From an uncultured Bacilli bacterium (GTDB lineage: Bacteria > Bacillota_I > Bacilli_A > RF39 > UBA660): a stretch of DNA of 36,720 nt. The stretch is taken from NCBI GenBank assembly GCA_910586635.1, contig CAJUJA010000006.1, positions 1-36,720 of the forward strand. The letters are read 5' to 3'. The first letter of the stretch is position 1; every line of letters begins with the position of its first letter. Position numbers and translations under genes: made by a program. Of this stretch, positions 1-7,669 are shown in pieces. The notes beneath the pieces are model-generated. The model saw nothing but the letters and a program-made list of their open reading frames with translations. It did not search any database and had not been told where the DNA came from.

Positions 1-37
1 TTATATAAATTTGCTATAATATTTTGAAATATTTTCT

Positions 38-241
38 ATGAAAAGACGGATCTTAAAACATCCTTGAATTACACAAATTGTGAAAAGTATAAAAAAGATA
101 CAAGTTGAAACTATAAATAACAATTATAAAAGAAAAGTATTCTTTCATGATAATTATGTTGTTGATAAAAAAGAAATAGAAAATTTAAACTTAGAGTTAT
201 CAAATTACCTCTATTTTATAGAAACAAATTCATTAAGATAG
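38..241 (+). pseudogene. Possible gene remnant, small reading frame with one internal stop
   Basis: An ATG at 38 opens a frame that meets TGA at 65-67 and then stays open in the same frame to a TAG ending at 241. The second part reads like real protein, with stretches such as KRKVFFHDNYVVDKKE. A TATAAT preceded by TG lies at 12-20, which fits an extended -10 promoter. I recognise no family. A GTG at 80 could start a 54-codon product, but no Shine-Dalgarno sequence precedes it. It may be the tail of a larger gene that has decayed like its neighbour, or a chance frame. Confidence 0.25.
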
Positions 242-349
242 GAAGGAAAATCACAAATTACTTTACTTATTTTTTTGATGCTTTTTACTAATATATAAAT
301 ATCGCAATCCAAAATATCATAGAAAAGAGGAAAGTTTGGTAAAGATTTT

Positions 350-690
350 TTAATCCTTCATTTTATAACTAATCCCCCAAATAAACTCTATATAATTTGT
401 AGAACATACCCTTTTCATTTTTCTGAGAATATTACTAACATGAACTTTTAAAGAATTTTATCACAATCATCTGTATCAGTACTTATAAAATCTATTGATT
501 CTTGGTTACACTTTTACTCTTACTAATAACCCTTTACTACTAAATGACTTCACTTGCTCCAGCCAACAGACAATTCGTCTTAGCCTGAGAAAAGACTTTG
601 AACTTAATACTACATCCACTTTTTTGATAATTCCTCTAGCACATTATAGATGCTAACATCATCCTCTATAATTAAAATATTTGCCCCCTA
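350..690 (-). pseudogene. Decayed OmpR-family two-component response regulator
   Basis: Scattered frames on the minus strand spell a response regulator in the right order. Near 690-615 the receiver start reads ILIIEDDVSIYNVLEELSK with the acidic pair. Near 600-540 comes AKTNCLLAGASEVI, matching the end of a receiver domain. Near 500 comes LLVRVKV. Near 450-353 the winged-helix end reads VSNILRKMK and NYIEFIWGISYKM, before TAA at 352-350. Stops and frame changes separate the pieces, no start codon remains (TAG replaces it), and the span is about 340 bp against roughly 680 bp for an intact gene, so internal parts are deleted. Downstream, a short frame MIFWIAIFIY could be the head of a lost sensor kinase, but that is speculative. 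Confidence 0.75.
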
Positions 691-717
691 TATTCCCCCC
701 TACTTTGTAACTTGCTC

Positions 718-2022
718 TCATTTTATCTTATCCTTTACTTTGATCTTACTATTATAAGAAATTTCCATATTTTCAATAAAACGATTTACCTGATCATCCA
801 TTTTAATATTTAGGAAAGAAGGGGAACCTTCAGATAAACTCTTTTTAAAACAATGATATTTATTATTGATATAGACGGAATACTTCTGAAAAGCTGCTCC
901 AAAATAATCATATAACTTAGATGGTATATTATGAAAAGAACATTCTTTAAAAATATCCTCATATTTTTCTAAAAAGGCTTCTGCTATAGGAAATAACCAT
1001 TCATAATCAGATTCTCCTTCTACCTTACAATCCATAGGATCATCATATAGGTATATCCCCATATCATGTAATTGTTTGGTAAACCTTATTGCAAGCATTT
1101 GGGTTCTAATATCATTAAGCACTGCATTTTCTCCCATATCTGGATTGCCCTGATTATAGCTAGTAATTCCTACCCTATTACCATCCGTTTCTGCTTTATG
1201 AATTATTTCATGAATAATATTAACATCTAGCCCTTTCACATCCTTATTTAGCAAATGAATTAAAGGAACTCTAACATAATTATAAAAGGCCTGACCATTC
1301 ACAACAACACTTCCAGAAAATGCATTTTCACGAAATACAATATCGCTAAAAATACTAGGATTTAATCTCAAGTGAAATTGGGATTTCATCTCTTTAAAAA
1401 TATCTTTACCAAACTTCGATTTAATAGCAATATAATTTTTATAGTTTAGCTGAATCTTTTTTCTATATAAAATAAACTGATCTACTAACTCTGCTGGAGG
1501 ATCTTTCATTTCAATTCCAAAATTTTCCATAATACAATTAAATTGTTCCTGGTCCTTTTGAATACGATCCTTTACAGCCTTAGAAACTTGTGAACTTCTT
1601 TGTCGTTTAAGGCTCCTTGAACTAAAAGAATCAATCTGACTACTATTAAATAACGAATCCGAAAATAAAGATAGGAAAATATCATCATCCTCTACAATCC
1701 TATCTAAATTATGAATTGAAAATTTATCTACAATATACTTTCTTAATAAACTATTATTTAACTTTTTGGACCTATTATTTTTCCTCTTATATTGTATATA
1801 TTTTACCTTACATAACATAAAATCAGATTTACTCATATCATCACAATGTGTTAAAGCATATTGATAATTATCTTTTGGAGTACTAGAAAAATTAAAATAC
1901 ACAGATCCGATTCTATTAACAATTGTGTCCCTATTTTTTTCACCATAATAATCTATCAACATTTCTATTATAATAGACTTATATTGATTAAATCTTTTAG
2001 AAATATCGTTTAAATCAATCAT
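718..2022 (-). CDS. Uncharacterised protein with an HExxH putative zinc-peptidase motif
   Basis: This 434-residue protein has no signal peptide or clear membrane segment, so it is probably cytoplasmic. The most telling feature is HEIIH at residues 271-275, an HExxH zinc-binding motif inside NIIHEIIHKAETDG. About 27 residues further on, the segment ENAVLNDIRTQ resembles the helix that carries the third ligand in gluzincin-type peptidases, where LNE..TE is common; here the Glu of that triplet would be Asp. Residues 60-160 are rich in Lys, Arg and Ser. The ATG has a strong Shine-Dalgarno GGAGG six bases upstream. I do not recognise the family. Peptidase activity is inferred from the motif only; the altered third-ligand segment leaves room for an inactive or non-proteolytic role. 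It stands alone downstream of the ASCH gene with about 100 bp between. Confidence 0.7.
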   Translation of the reverse strand: MIDLNDISKRFNQYKSIIIEMLIDYYGEKNRDTIVNRIGSVYFNFSSTPKDNYQYALTHCDDMSKSDFMLCKVKYIQYKRKNNRSKKLNNSLLRKYIVDKFSIHNLDRIVEDDDIFLSLFSDSLFNSSQIDSFSSRSLKRQRSSQVSKAVKDRIQKDQEQFNCIMENFGIEMKDPPAELVDQFILYRKKIQLNYKNYIAIKSKFGKDIFKEMKSQFHLRLNPSIFSDIVFRENAFSGSVVVNGQAFYNYVRVPLIHLLNKDVKGLDVNIIHEIIHKAETDGNRVGITSYNQGNPDMGENAVLNDIRTQMLAIRFTKQLHDMGIYLYDDPMDCKVEGESDYEWLFPIAEAFLEKYEDIFKECSFHNIPSKLYDYFGAAFQKYSVYINNKYHCFKKSLSEGSPSFLNIKMDDQVNRFIENMEISYNSKIKVKDKIK

Positions 2023-2119
2023 CTTCTACCTCCAAATGAGTTAATAAAAAACCTATCATTATCCCTATTCCCATAATGATTTTTATAGTTTTATTCAATA
2101 TCAAAATACTTCAATAAAA

Positions 2120-2527
2120 TCAATTACTATTTTTATTACCATCATAACCATAATCCCAAAGACCTAATTTGCCATTTATATGAATAGGAGCTATTTTTTC
2201 AACATTTTCTAATCTGAAACCATAACCTTTCCAGTCCCTATCTTGAATAACACGAGAGTAAACTACCGAATTTTTCTGTTTTAAAACCTTCCTCATACCA
2301 TCATCAATAAAAATACAATCATCTAAATCTGCGATCGCAATAATGCAACCACTAGGATATTCTAAATTCAAACTTGCATATTTTTTCATAGCATCTTTAT
2401 TAATTCCTTTACCAGCATGAGTTAAGATTTTTCCTCTATATTTAGTCTTCCATGTTCGAAATTCATATTTTTTTATTCCCTCAGCAATTAAAGAGGCAAA
2501 AGGCTGCTTAATAGTAATCACTTTCAA
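2120..2527 (-). CDS. ASCH domain protein
   Basis: This 135-residue protein is a single ASCH domain, a PUA-like beta-barrel fold thought to bind RNA or modified nucleotides. The family signature is visible at the N-terminus: IKQPFASLIAEGIKKYEFRT at residues 6-25, followed by YRGKILTHAGK, and then a core strand IIAIADLDDC. The start is a TTG at 2527, chosen because AGGAGGG lies six bases upstream and no in-frame ATG offers a better site. The length is typical of stand-alone ASCH proteins. Its substrate is unknown; related proteins include an N4-acetylcytidine amidohydrolase and putative transcription co-activators, and the sequence does not let me choose between them. It sits between the GT8 gene and the HExxH gene, which it could share a transcript with. 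Confidence 0.85.
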   Translation of the reverse strand: MKVITIKQPFASLIAEGIKKYEFRTWKTKYRGKILTHAGKGINKDAMKKYASLNLEYPSGCIIAIADLDDCIFIDDGMRKVLKQKNSVVYSRVIQDRDWKGYGFRLENVEKIAPIHINGKLGLWDYGYDGNKNSN

Positions 2528-2613
2528 GGCAATCCCTCCTAGTCAAGTAATAAAAAAGACATAACTCTTTTTTTATTATATCATAGTCAAAAACAAAAAA
2601 GAAATAAAATTAT

Positions 2614-3603
2614 CTATTTCCCTTTCCCATCTGGTAATCCCCATCTTACTTTAGATTTTACCTTTTGTAAAGTATCTTCTGACAGAAATGAATCCGCTGC
2701 CAATTTAACATAAACCATACTTCTTGCCTTAGAGAGCTTGTTTCCGCTTGGTAACAACTCAAAATTAGGATCCCACATCTTTCGGTATTCATTGTAAAAA
2801 TCATTAAATGGATGAACAGAGTTATCATTCCAAGGTCTAGCATTCATAAACTCTAAGGCATGAAAAATACAGGGCATTTCTAGTGCGTCTTGTATCTCTT
2901 CTAAAGAATAGTACTCTGGAAATCTTTGATAAAACTTCTTAGAAAGATAAGAATGTCTATTCATATAATAGACTGTCGGATGCACATTATAACCCGGACT
3001 TAGATTATGAATCATATCATTTAAAGATAAATTTAATAAATCCTGGTCTGGATATCTTAATACACTATGGTACCTTTTCGCGTTATCATATAATTTCCTG
3101 GAGCAACCTAAATCTTCCCATAATGTATAATCGAATAAAAGTACACCACTGTTATAATATGCTCCTTGATAATCCTTTAAATGATTTGGCATACACAATT
3201 CCTTTACTGCAGAAACAGGAGAACTAATATCAGCTTGAAATAACCCCTCTAAAGAATTATTAACAATTATATCACAATCCAAATATAACATTTTATCCGT
3301 TCCACTAATAATCTCATTAGAAAAAAGTCTAGCATTCGCAATGTCTGTTCCCCTCCATTTTGGAATATGATACTGATAAATAGACTTTAAGACCTTCTCA
3401 ATCGGATATATTTGTAATCGAAGATTCGAATATTGAGAAGATATATGATACAATCTTTGAAAGTCCTCTTCCGTAAAGTGGTCCTCTATAATATGAACAC
3501 ACAACCTAGTATCTATATGATTAGAAAGTAAAGAACAAAGAGATGTCATCATATGTGGAAAGTAATTAGTATCTGATGTATATAAAACATGATAATACTC
3601 CAT
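2614..3603 (-). CDS. Glycosyltransferase family 8
   Basis: This 329-residue protein is a GT8-type, GT-A fold retaining glycosyltransferase, the group containing LPS galactosyl/glucosyltransferases and general stress protein A. The nucleotide-sugar domain starts at residue 5 (YHVLYTSDTNYFPHMMTSL). The metal-binding DxD is D109-C-D111 in MLYLDCDIIVN, and the acceptor-site segment YYNSGVLLFD is at 149-158. A late H-containing motif, FHALEF, is near residue 245 where the family usually has a metal-coordinating His. No signal peptide or membrane span is seen, so it probably acts at the inner membrane face on a cell-surface glycan. A ggggagg Shine-Dalgarno precedes the ATG. No other glycan genes lie nearby, so the acceptor cannot be guessed. 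Confidence 0.88.
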   Translation of the reverse strand: MEYYHVLYTSDTNYFPHMMTSLCSLLSNHIDTRLCVHIIEDHFTEEDFQRLYHISSQYSNLRLQIYPIEKVLKSIYQYHIPKWRGTDIANARLFSNEIISGTDKMLYLDCDIIVNNSLEGLFQADISSPVSAVKELCMPNHLKDYQGAYYNSGVLLFDYTLWEDLGCSRKLYDNAKRYHSVLRYPDQDLLNLSLNDMIHNLSPGYNVHPTVYYMNRHSYLSKKFYQRFPEYYSLEEIQDALEMPCIFHALEFMNARPWNDNSVHPFNDFYNEYRKMWDPNFELLPSGNKLSKARSMVYVKLAADSFLSEDTLQKVKSKVRWGLPDGKGK

Positions 3604-3660
3604 CTTATATTTCCTCCCCTAAAAGTAAAAATTATTTTAACATATAAATATGAAATAATC

Positions 3661-3690
3661 AAATTAAAAAACCTACAGATTATGTAAGTT
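3661..3690 (-). terminator. Rho-independent terminator after the DUF2935 gene
   Basis: Arms AACCTACA (3670-3677) and TGTAAGTT (3683-3690) pair across a 5-base loop with one wobble. On the minus strand the hairpin is followed by a run of T. It overlaps the last codons of the 3680-4576 gene and separates it from the GT8 gene. Confidence 0.65.
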
Positions 3691-4576
3691 TCCGTTTCGT
3701 AAGTATATTAAGGTAGTAATTTGCCTCTCTTAACAAATGATCAGAAAGAAGTGGAATGATAATACTCTTGATTCTACAGTTTAAAATCCCCTCTTCTCCT
3801 ACTATCTGAAAATTTTGAAAATTAGCGGTTTCTTTTAAACTAGCACTAGTAAAATAAGCAGGATTATTAGCATATTTTTTCATAATCATCTGATACTCCT
3901 CTGCAAATTTATCCGCAGTTAAAATTAAATCCTTTTCACTTGGATCTAATAATCCTCTAATAAATTCAGCATGTTCTTTCATAATTGTATTCCAAAAATA
4001 CTCTTGTTCATACTGATTATGACCTGATAATTCTTGACCTCTATCGATTCTACTTAAAATATCATAATACACTTTTGCCTCATTAATAATATGTTGGATT
4101 AAAGATGGATAGTTAGTAGAATATATTTGACAAGATAAAACTTTACTTAAAATATCGTTCTGAAAATGAATAATATCTTGAATCATTGGTAAAGTTTCTT
4201 GATTTATTTTACTAATTTCCCCGATCATCCTCCTATCTATATTAACCACACCACTTTGTAAGTTTAACTCCTGGTTAGTAATATGGGTATTAATCTGATC
4301 ACCAAAAAAATGATTCGTCATATTCTCTGCATCTAAGGTATTCTTAGTTACAAATTCCCCTGACTCTATTAACTGATTACTAATATTTCCATTAGATAGA
4401 TAGACTATCCTCTCTAAAATTTTTTCAAATTGATTTTGAAATTCATGAGCCTTTTGTTTTAAGTCCTTATTTTTTTCTGGTAACGAAAGTTCTAAAAACA
4501 AACTATGTTCCTTCATAATTCTATCGAAAAATAAATGTGTCTGTAAAGACAGGTTGATATAATCATGATAATTCAT
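3680..4576 (-). CDS. DUF2935 family protein (two ferritin-like helical repeats)
   Basis: This 298-residue, mostly helical protein has two repeats of the DUF2935 type. The first begins near residue 12 (THLFFDRIMKEHSLFLELSL) and the second near 190 (YFWNTIMKEHAEFIRGLLDP). Both carry the KEH signature in which Glu and His resemble ligands of a ferritin-like di-metal site, as seen in other Bacillus and Clostridium members. The function of the family is unknown; a metal-binding or redox role is inference from the fold. No signal peptide is present. The ATG follows AGAGGTG at a good distance. A terminator lies on each side, so the gene is probably transcribed alone, though no convincing promoter was identified in the 40-bp leader. 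Confidence 0.8.
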   Translation of the reverse strand: MNYHDYINLSLQTHLFFDRIMKEHSLFLELSLPEKNKDLKQKAHEFQNQFEKILERIVYLSNGNISNQLIESGEFVTKNTLDAENMTNHFFGDQINTHITNQELNLQSGVVNIDRRMIGEISKINQETLPMIQDIIHFQNDILSKVLSCQIYSTNYPSLIQHIINEAKVYYDILSRIDRGQELSGHNQYEQEYFWNTIMKEHAEFIRGLLDPSEKDLILTADKFAEEYQMIMKKYANNPAYFTSASLKETANFQNFQIVGEEGILNCRIKSIIIPLLSDHLLREANYYLNILTKRKLT

Positions 4577-4612
4577 ATTTCACCTCTTTCTTTTAATATA
4601 TATGATAAAACT

Positions 4613-4647
4613 ATAAAAAAAAGTATAGAATTAAACTTCTATACTTT
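4613..4647 (-). terminator. Strong rho-independent terminator of the MFS-NUDIX-CAT operon
   Basis: Perfect 11-bp arms AAAGTATAGAA (4620-4630) and TTCTATACTTT (4637-4647) flank a 6-base loop. On the minus strand they are followed by eight consecutive T. The stem includes the last codons of the CAT-like gene. Confidence 0.85.
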
Positions 4648-5233
4648 CCACTATTTCCTTTATTTTATTAATTAATCTACCAATATGAAGACCATCTACA
4701 AAACCATGATGACTCATAATCATAACATCAAGATAACATTTATCGTCTATTATATCAAACTGATCCCAAATTATTTGGGGAATTGTTATTTCTTTATCAA
4801 AAGGAACTACACACCCTGAAAAATGAAACCACGGCTCACAGGAAAGCCAAACTTCCCCTTGATCACCCATTATAGAAGAGTAATGAGTCTCTAAAAAATT
4901 TTTCTCTATCATTTTATACTCATCAATAAAATCTTCATAAGTAGATTTCATATCAACCCGAAAATATCCAATAGTTTCATCCGGAAGCATTTGAGTAAAA
5001 CTAGGTTTTATTATATCATACTTGTAAATTTTTCCATCCTCATAACGATATTTAAAGGCCTCTACTTCATTGAGTGCCTTTGTAAAATAATATCCGATGG
5101 TTGCATAAGTACTTTTACTCCTTTTGCATAATTGATACAGTTTTGTAACCTCTATTCTTGTAGTAACAAAAGAAAAAGGATTTGTTCTTTTATGGTAACT
5201 GTCAAACAAATTCTTACGGTTAAAGTTTTCCAT
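4631..5233 (-). CDS. Chloramphenicol acetyltransferase-like acyltransferase
   Basis: The protein (200 residues from the chosen ATG) belongs to the CAT fold family of trimeric CoA-dependent O-acyltransferases. The catalytic signature HHGFVDGLH lies close to the C-terminus (His at about 175-176, Asp at about 180), matching the HHxxxDGxH active site of CatA. Upstream, the segment AFKYRYEDGKIYKYD corresponds to the family's substrate-pocket strand, and the length is close to the usual 210-220. I prefer the second ATG (5233) because GAGGGA sits directly before it; the ATG at 5245 is possible. Many CAT-like proteins in gut Firmicutes are not proven chloramphenicol enzymes, so the substrate is open. 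It is the last gene of a tight operon and is followed by a strong terminator. Confidence 0.85.
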   Translation of the reverse strand: MENFNRKNLFDSYHKRTNPFSFVTTRIEVTKLYQLCKRSKSTYATIGYYFTKALNEVEAFKYRYEDGKIYKYDIIKPSFTQMLPDETIGYFRVDMKSTYEDFIDEYKMIEKNFLETHYSSIMGDQGEVWLSCEPWFHFSGCVVPFDKEITIPQIIWDQFDIIDDKCYLDVMIMSHHGFVDGLHIGRLINKIKEIVESIEV

Positions 5234-5246
5234 TTTTTCCCTCATA

Positions 5247-5768
5247 TTATAATTTCCCTTCGTTTAAATATTTTTGATAAATTAAAATCAAATCATAATC
5301 CATAATATTAGATGGAAGCTGATTCATATCAAAAAATTTAAGTTGCTTCGACTCTTTCTGAACAAGGAATTCTGTGTTAGTATCCGTTATTTCCTCATAG
5401 TCACAATTTAAAACCCCTTCATACTTTCTAACAACAAACAAAACCGTATTATTATAAACTTGATCTCCATTTGGATAGGAGTTTTTTCTTGTACCTCCCG
5501 AAACCACCTGAATTAAAACCAAATCTTCTTCTAATACATCTAATCCCGTTTCTTCCTTTAACTCCCTGATTGCTACATCTTCAAATGTTTCTCCAAGTTC
5601 CTGCAAACCACCTGGAAGGCACCACATTTCCCTATCTGCACGTTCTTCTAATAAAATCTGATTTTTTTCATTCACTACAATAATAGCACTACCATTTTGA
5701 AATAATGGCATATGTCTAAATTCTTCCTTTAAAGAATTACGAAGTTTAATTATATAACTCAATTTCAT
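5247..5768 (-). CDS. NUDIX hydrolase
   Basis: This 173-residue protein hydrolyses a nucleoside diphosphate linked to another moiety. The full NUDIX box G-x5-E-x7-REUxEExGU is present at residues 54-76 (GLQELGETFEDVAIRELKEE then TGL), with all metal-binding glutamates. The N-terminal part GSAIIVVNEKNQILLEERAD and the short W-C-L-P-G-G approach are typical of Firmicute NUDIX enzymes of the MutT/ADP-ribose type, with an extra 20-residue N-terminal helix. The actual substrate is not readable. AAAGG precedes the ATG. It is one base from the CAT-like gene and two bases from the small upstream gene, so the three are co-translated from one message; together with the MFS transporter this suggests small-molecule handling. 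Confidence 0.92.
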   Translation of the reverse strand: MKLSYIIKLRNSLKEEFRHMPLFQNGSAIIVVNEKNQILLEERADREMWCLPGGLQELGETFEDVAIRELKEETGLDVLEEDLVLIQVVSGGTRKNSYPNGDQVYNNTVLFVVRKYEGVLNCDYEEITDTNTEFLVQKESKQLKFFDMNQLPSNIMDYDLILIYQKYLNEGKL

Positions 5769-5770
5769 AT

Positions 5771-5959
5771 TTACCTTTCAGCCTCTTTTTCTATTTTTCT
5801 ATAAATATCATAAAAACCAAATACCCGTTCCATATGATCCAATATAATATTCTGATTATAGCGGTTATCAAACAAATATAATTTACAAACCTCAACGATA
5901 TCTTTCGCAATCACAAGACTATCATCAATCATAATATCAACTCCAATTCTCATAATCAA
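5771..5959 (-). CDS. Small hypothetical protein (62 residues)
   Basis: A short acidic, helix-rich protein wedged between the MFS and NUDIX genes with gaps of 3 and 2 bases. The TTG at 5959 is preceded six bases upstream by GAGGAG, which overlaps the end of the MFS gene; an ATG two codons later is the alternative start. The central part reads DDSLVIAKDIVEVCKLYLFD. I recognise no family and see no membrane span or motif. Its tight packing in the operon supports it being translated. Confidence 0.55.
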   Translation of the reverse strand: MIMRIGVDIMIDDSLVIAKDIVEVCKLYLFDNRYNQNIILDHMERVFGFYDIYRKIEKEAER

Positions 5960-5962
5960 CTT

Positions 5963-7150
5963 CTACTCCTCTTTCCAATTTCTAATTAATCGACTATTAA
6001 TCATCACTACCAGTATAGAGCAAATAAATATGATTTTAAAAACCACCATACTATTCAAACCTCCAATAATCGATAAGAAGCTAAGAATAATAAACTCATA
6101 AAAACATAATGACATCTCATGTACCATAGACAAAATAAAGGTATTCGTTTTATCATATTCCACTTTACTCTGAACTAAAGTACAATAAGCAGAATCATAA
6201 ACATTGTCACTTAATTTATATAAAGACTGATTAAATAATAGAATAAGCTTTTCCCTAGCTATGATGAAAATAAAACTGATAAATTTCCTCATAGAAGAAA
6301 TCATATAAAAAGAGCCTCTATCTTGGTCTAGCTTCTTTCCAGAAATAATTAGACTAAGTAATTCGAGTAAGGTAGATATTACATAAATAAATGTAAAGGT
6401 TTTTAAATCATTTAAAGATATATACAAGTATAATGGTACTGCAATTAATCTTTCAATAATAATAAAACTCCTAAGACCACTTGCCCTTTTAAATGATTGA
6501 TTTTCCTTATTAGCAAATAAATAAGAGTAACTTTCTTGAAAAGATTTCCTAAATCTGTAGTAAAAATTACTTTTTGTTAAGTTAAATAACGCTATAATAG
6601 ATAGTAAATAACACAAAAATACTACTATTAATATAACAAAATGATTATTTTTAGTCAAAAATATAGCAACGAATATATAAGCAATAACACTAGAAATACA
6701 ATTTAAAATGTAAAGAAAAGCATTAAATCTTCCCCTAAAATTTTCCCTCACGATTTTACTAGGAAGATAGGTTTTTAAGGGATTATTAATCGCACCACTA
6801 ATCCCATAAATTATAGGAACTAGTAAATAATAATGGCTATTAAATTGAATAGTGAATACTAGTAATAAACTAACTGCTCTTAGAATGTATCCGATCAATT
6901 TAGTATTTGCCAATCCATATTTTTTAGAAAGCAGTCCAGATAACGGAGTAAATAAACCCATTACTAAAAATTGAATGGCATAAATATAAAGAATTATGGA
7001 AATACAAAACCCAGATTGATATAGAATAACAGGAGTAAAAACATTATAAATACTACTAGCAAAATTAGATAAAAAATTATCTATATAAAGCATAATATAA
7101 TCCTTTTTACCGAAATATCTTTTTAACAATAAACCGAATTTTTTATTCAT
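5963..7150 (-). CDS. MFS transporter
   Basis: This 395-residue integral membrane protein has about ten to twelve hydrophobic spans and the proportions of a major facilitator (drug or metabolite efflux class). The first spans (SNFASSIYNVFTPVILYQSG) and the loop LSGLLSKKYGLANTKLIGYI between spans 2 and 3 correspond to the MFS motif A region, although the usual G-x-L-a-D-r is only partly kept. A second Arg/Lys-rich loop lies near the centre (YYRFRKSFQESYSYLF). Substrate is unknown; linkage to CAT-like and NUDIX enzymes hints at export of, or protection from, a small molecule. TATACT/TATAAT -10-like hexamers lie at 7189-7179 upstream, but no good -35 pairs with them. Confidence 0.85.
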   Translation of the reverse strand: MNKKFGLLLKRYFGKKDYIMLYIDNFLSNFASSIYNVFTPVILYQSGFCISIILYIYAIQFLVMGLFTPLSGLLSKKYGLANTKLIGYILRAVSLLLVFTIQFNSHYYLLVPIIYGISGAINNPLKTYLPSKIVRENFRGRFNAFLYILNCISSVIAYIFVAIFLTKNNHFVILIVVFLCYLLSIIALFNLTKSNFYYRFRKSFQESYSYLFANKENQSFKRASGLRSFIIIERLIAVPLYLYISLNDLKTFTFIYVISTLLELLSLIISGKKLDQDRGSFYMISSMRKFISFIFIIAREKLILLFNQSLYKLSDNVYDSAYCTLVQSKVEYDKTNTFILSMVHEMSLCFYEFIILSFLSIIGGLNSMVVFKIIFICSILVVMINSRLIRNWKEE

Positions 7151-7204
7151 AACTACCTCTATTTATATTTCTTGTACTATTATAGTATACCATATTTTTA
7201 ATAA

Positions 7205-7230
7205 TTAAAAAAGAGCCAAAAAGGATCTTT
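7205..7230 (-). terminator. Rho-independent terminator of the XRE regulator gene
   Basis: On the minus strand AAAGATCC, a T5 loop and GGCTCTTT form an 8-bp stem with one mismatch, followed directly by a run of T. It lies 12 bases after the stop of the XRE gene and just before the MFS operon leader. Confidence 0.7.
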
Positions 7231-7241
7231 CTATTCATAGA

Positions 7242-7583
7242 CTATTGAAGCCTGGATTCTACAATTTGAGCATATTTCTTTGGATTAGATACCACTCGGT
7301 TATAAGCATTTAATCTCCTAACTTCTAACAAAAATTCGATTTCCTCATCTGATGCTTGCAATGCTCTCTTGTTAGAAACAATTAGGTTATCTAATCCTAA
7401 AATATAATTTAAATCCACCTCAAAATAATTGGCAATATCAATTAAAGTTTCTATCGATGGAATTCTACTTTCATTTTCATAATGAGAGATTGTTGTTTTA
7501 CTTAAATTTAATTCTATTCCTAATTTTTCTTGACTAATTTGCTTTTTCTTTCTTAAAAGCCTGATTCTCGGACCAATTAACAT
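7242..7583 (-). CDS. XRE-family helix-turn-helix regulator
   Basis: The protein (113 residues from the chosen start) is a Cro/C1-type DNA-binding regulator. The HTH spans roughly the first 60 residues: IRLLRKKKQISQEKLGIELN, then LSKTTISHYENESRIPSIET with the recognition helix TTISHYENE. A 45-residue helical tail (EIEFLLEVRRLNAYNRVVSN) probably mediates dimerisation or sensing. I place the start at the ATG 7583 because GAGGTGG lies five bases before it; the GTG three codons earlier falls inside that Shine-Dalgarno. A perfect dyad sits immediately upstream and may be its own operator. It precedes the MFS/NUDIX/CAT operon on the same strand but is separated from it by a terminator, so control of that operon is only inferred. 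Confidence 0.9.
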   Translation of the reverse strand: MLIGPRIRLLRKKKQISQEKLGIELNLSKTTISHYENESRIPSIETLIDIANYFEVDLNYILGLDNLIVSNKRALQASDEEIEFLLEVRRLNAYNRVVSNPKKYAQIVESRLQ

Positions 7584-7594
7584 ACTATCCACCT

Positions 7595-7615
7595 CATTAT
7601 AATGTCAGTATAATG
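7595..7615. promoter_or_regulatory. Dyad upstream of the XRE gene, candidate operator
   Basis: CATTATA and TATAATG are perfect 7-bp inverted arms separated by 7 bases, 12 bp before the XRE start codon. The arms contain TATAAT and, offset, TATACT on the minus strand, so a bound protein would cover the -10 region. Autoregulation is typical for XRE regulators; binding is inferred. Confidence 0.45.
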
Positions 7616-7669
7616 AAAAATAATAGTTAATACAGCAAAGTATACAAATTGTCTATTACCATAAATTTA

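Noticed and set aside
2658..2843. Second minus-strand frame inside the GT8 gene
   Set aside because: It overlaps the intact GT8 reading frame throughout and has no family resemblance.
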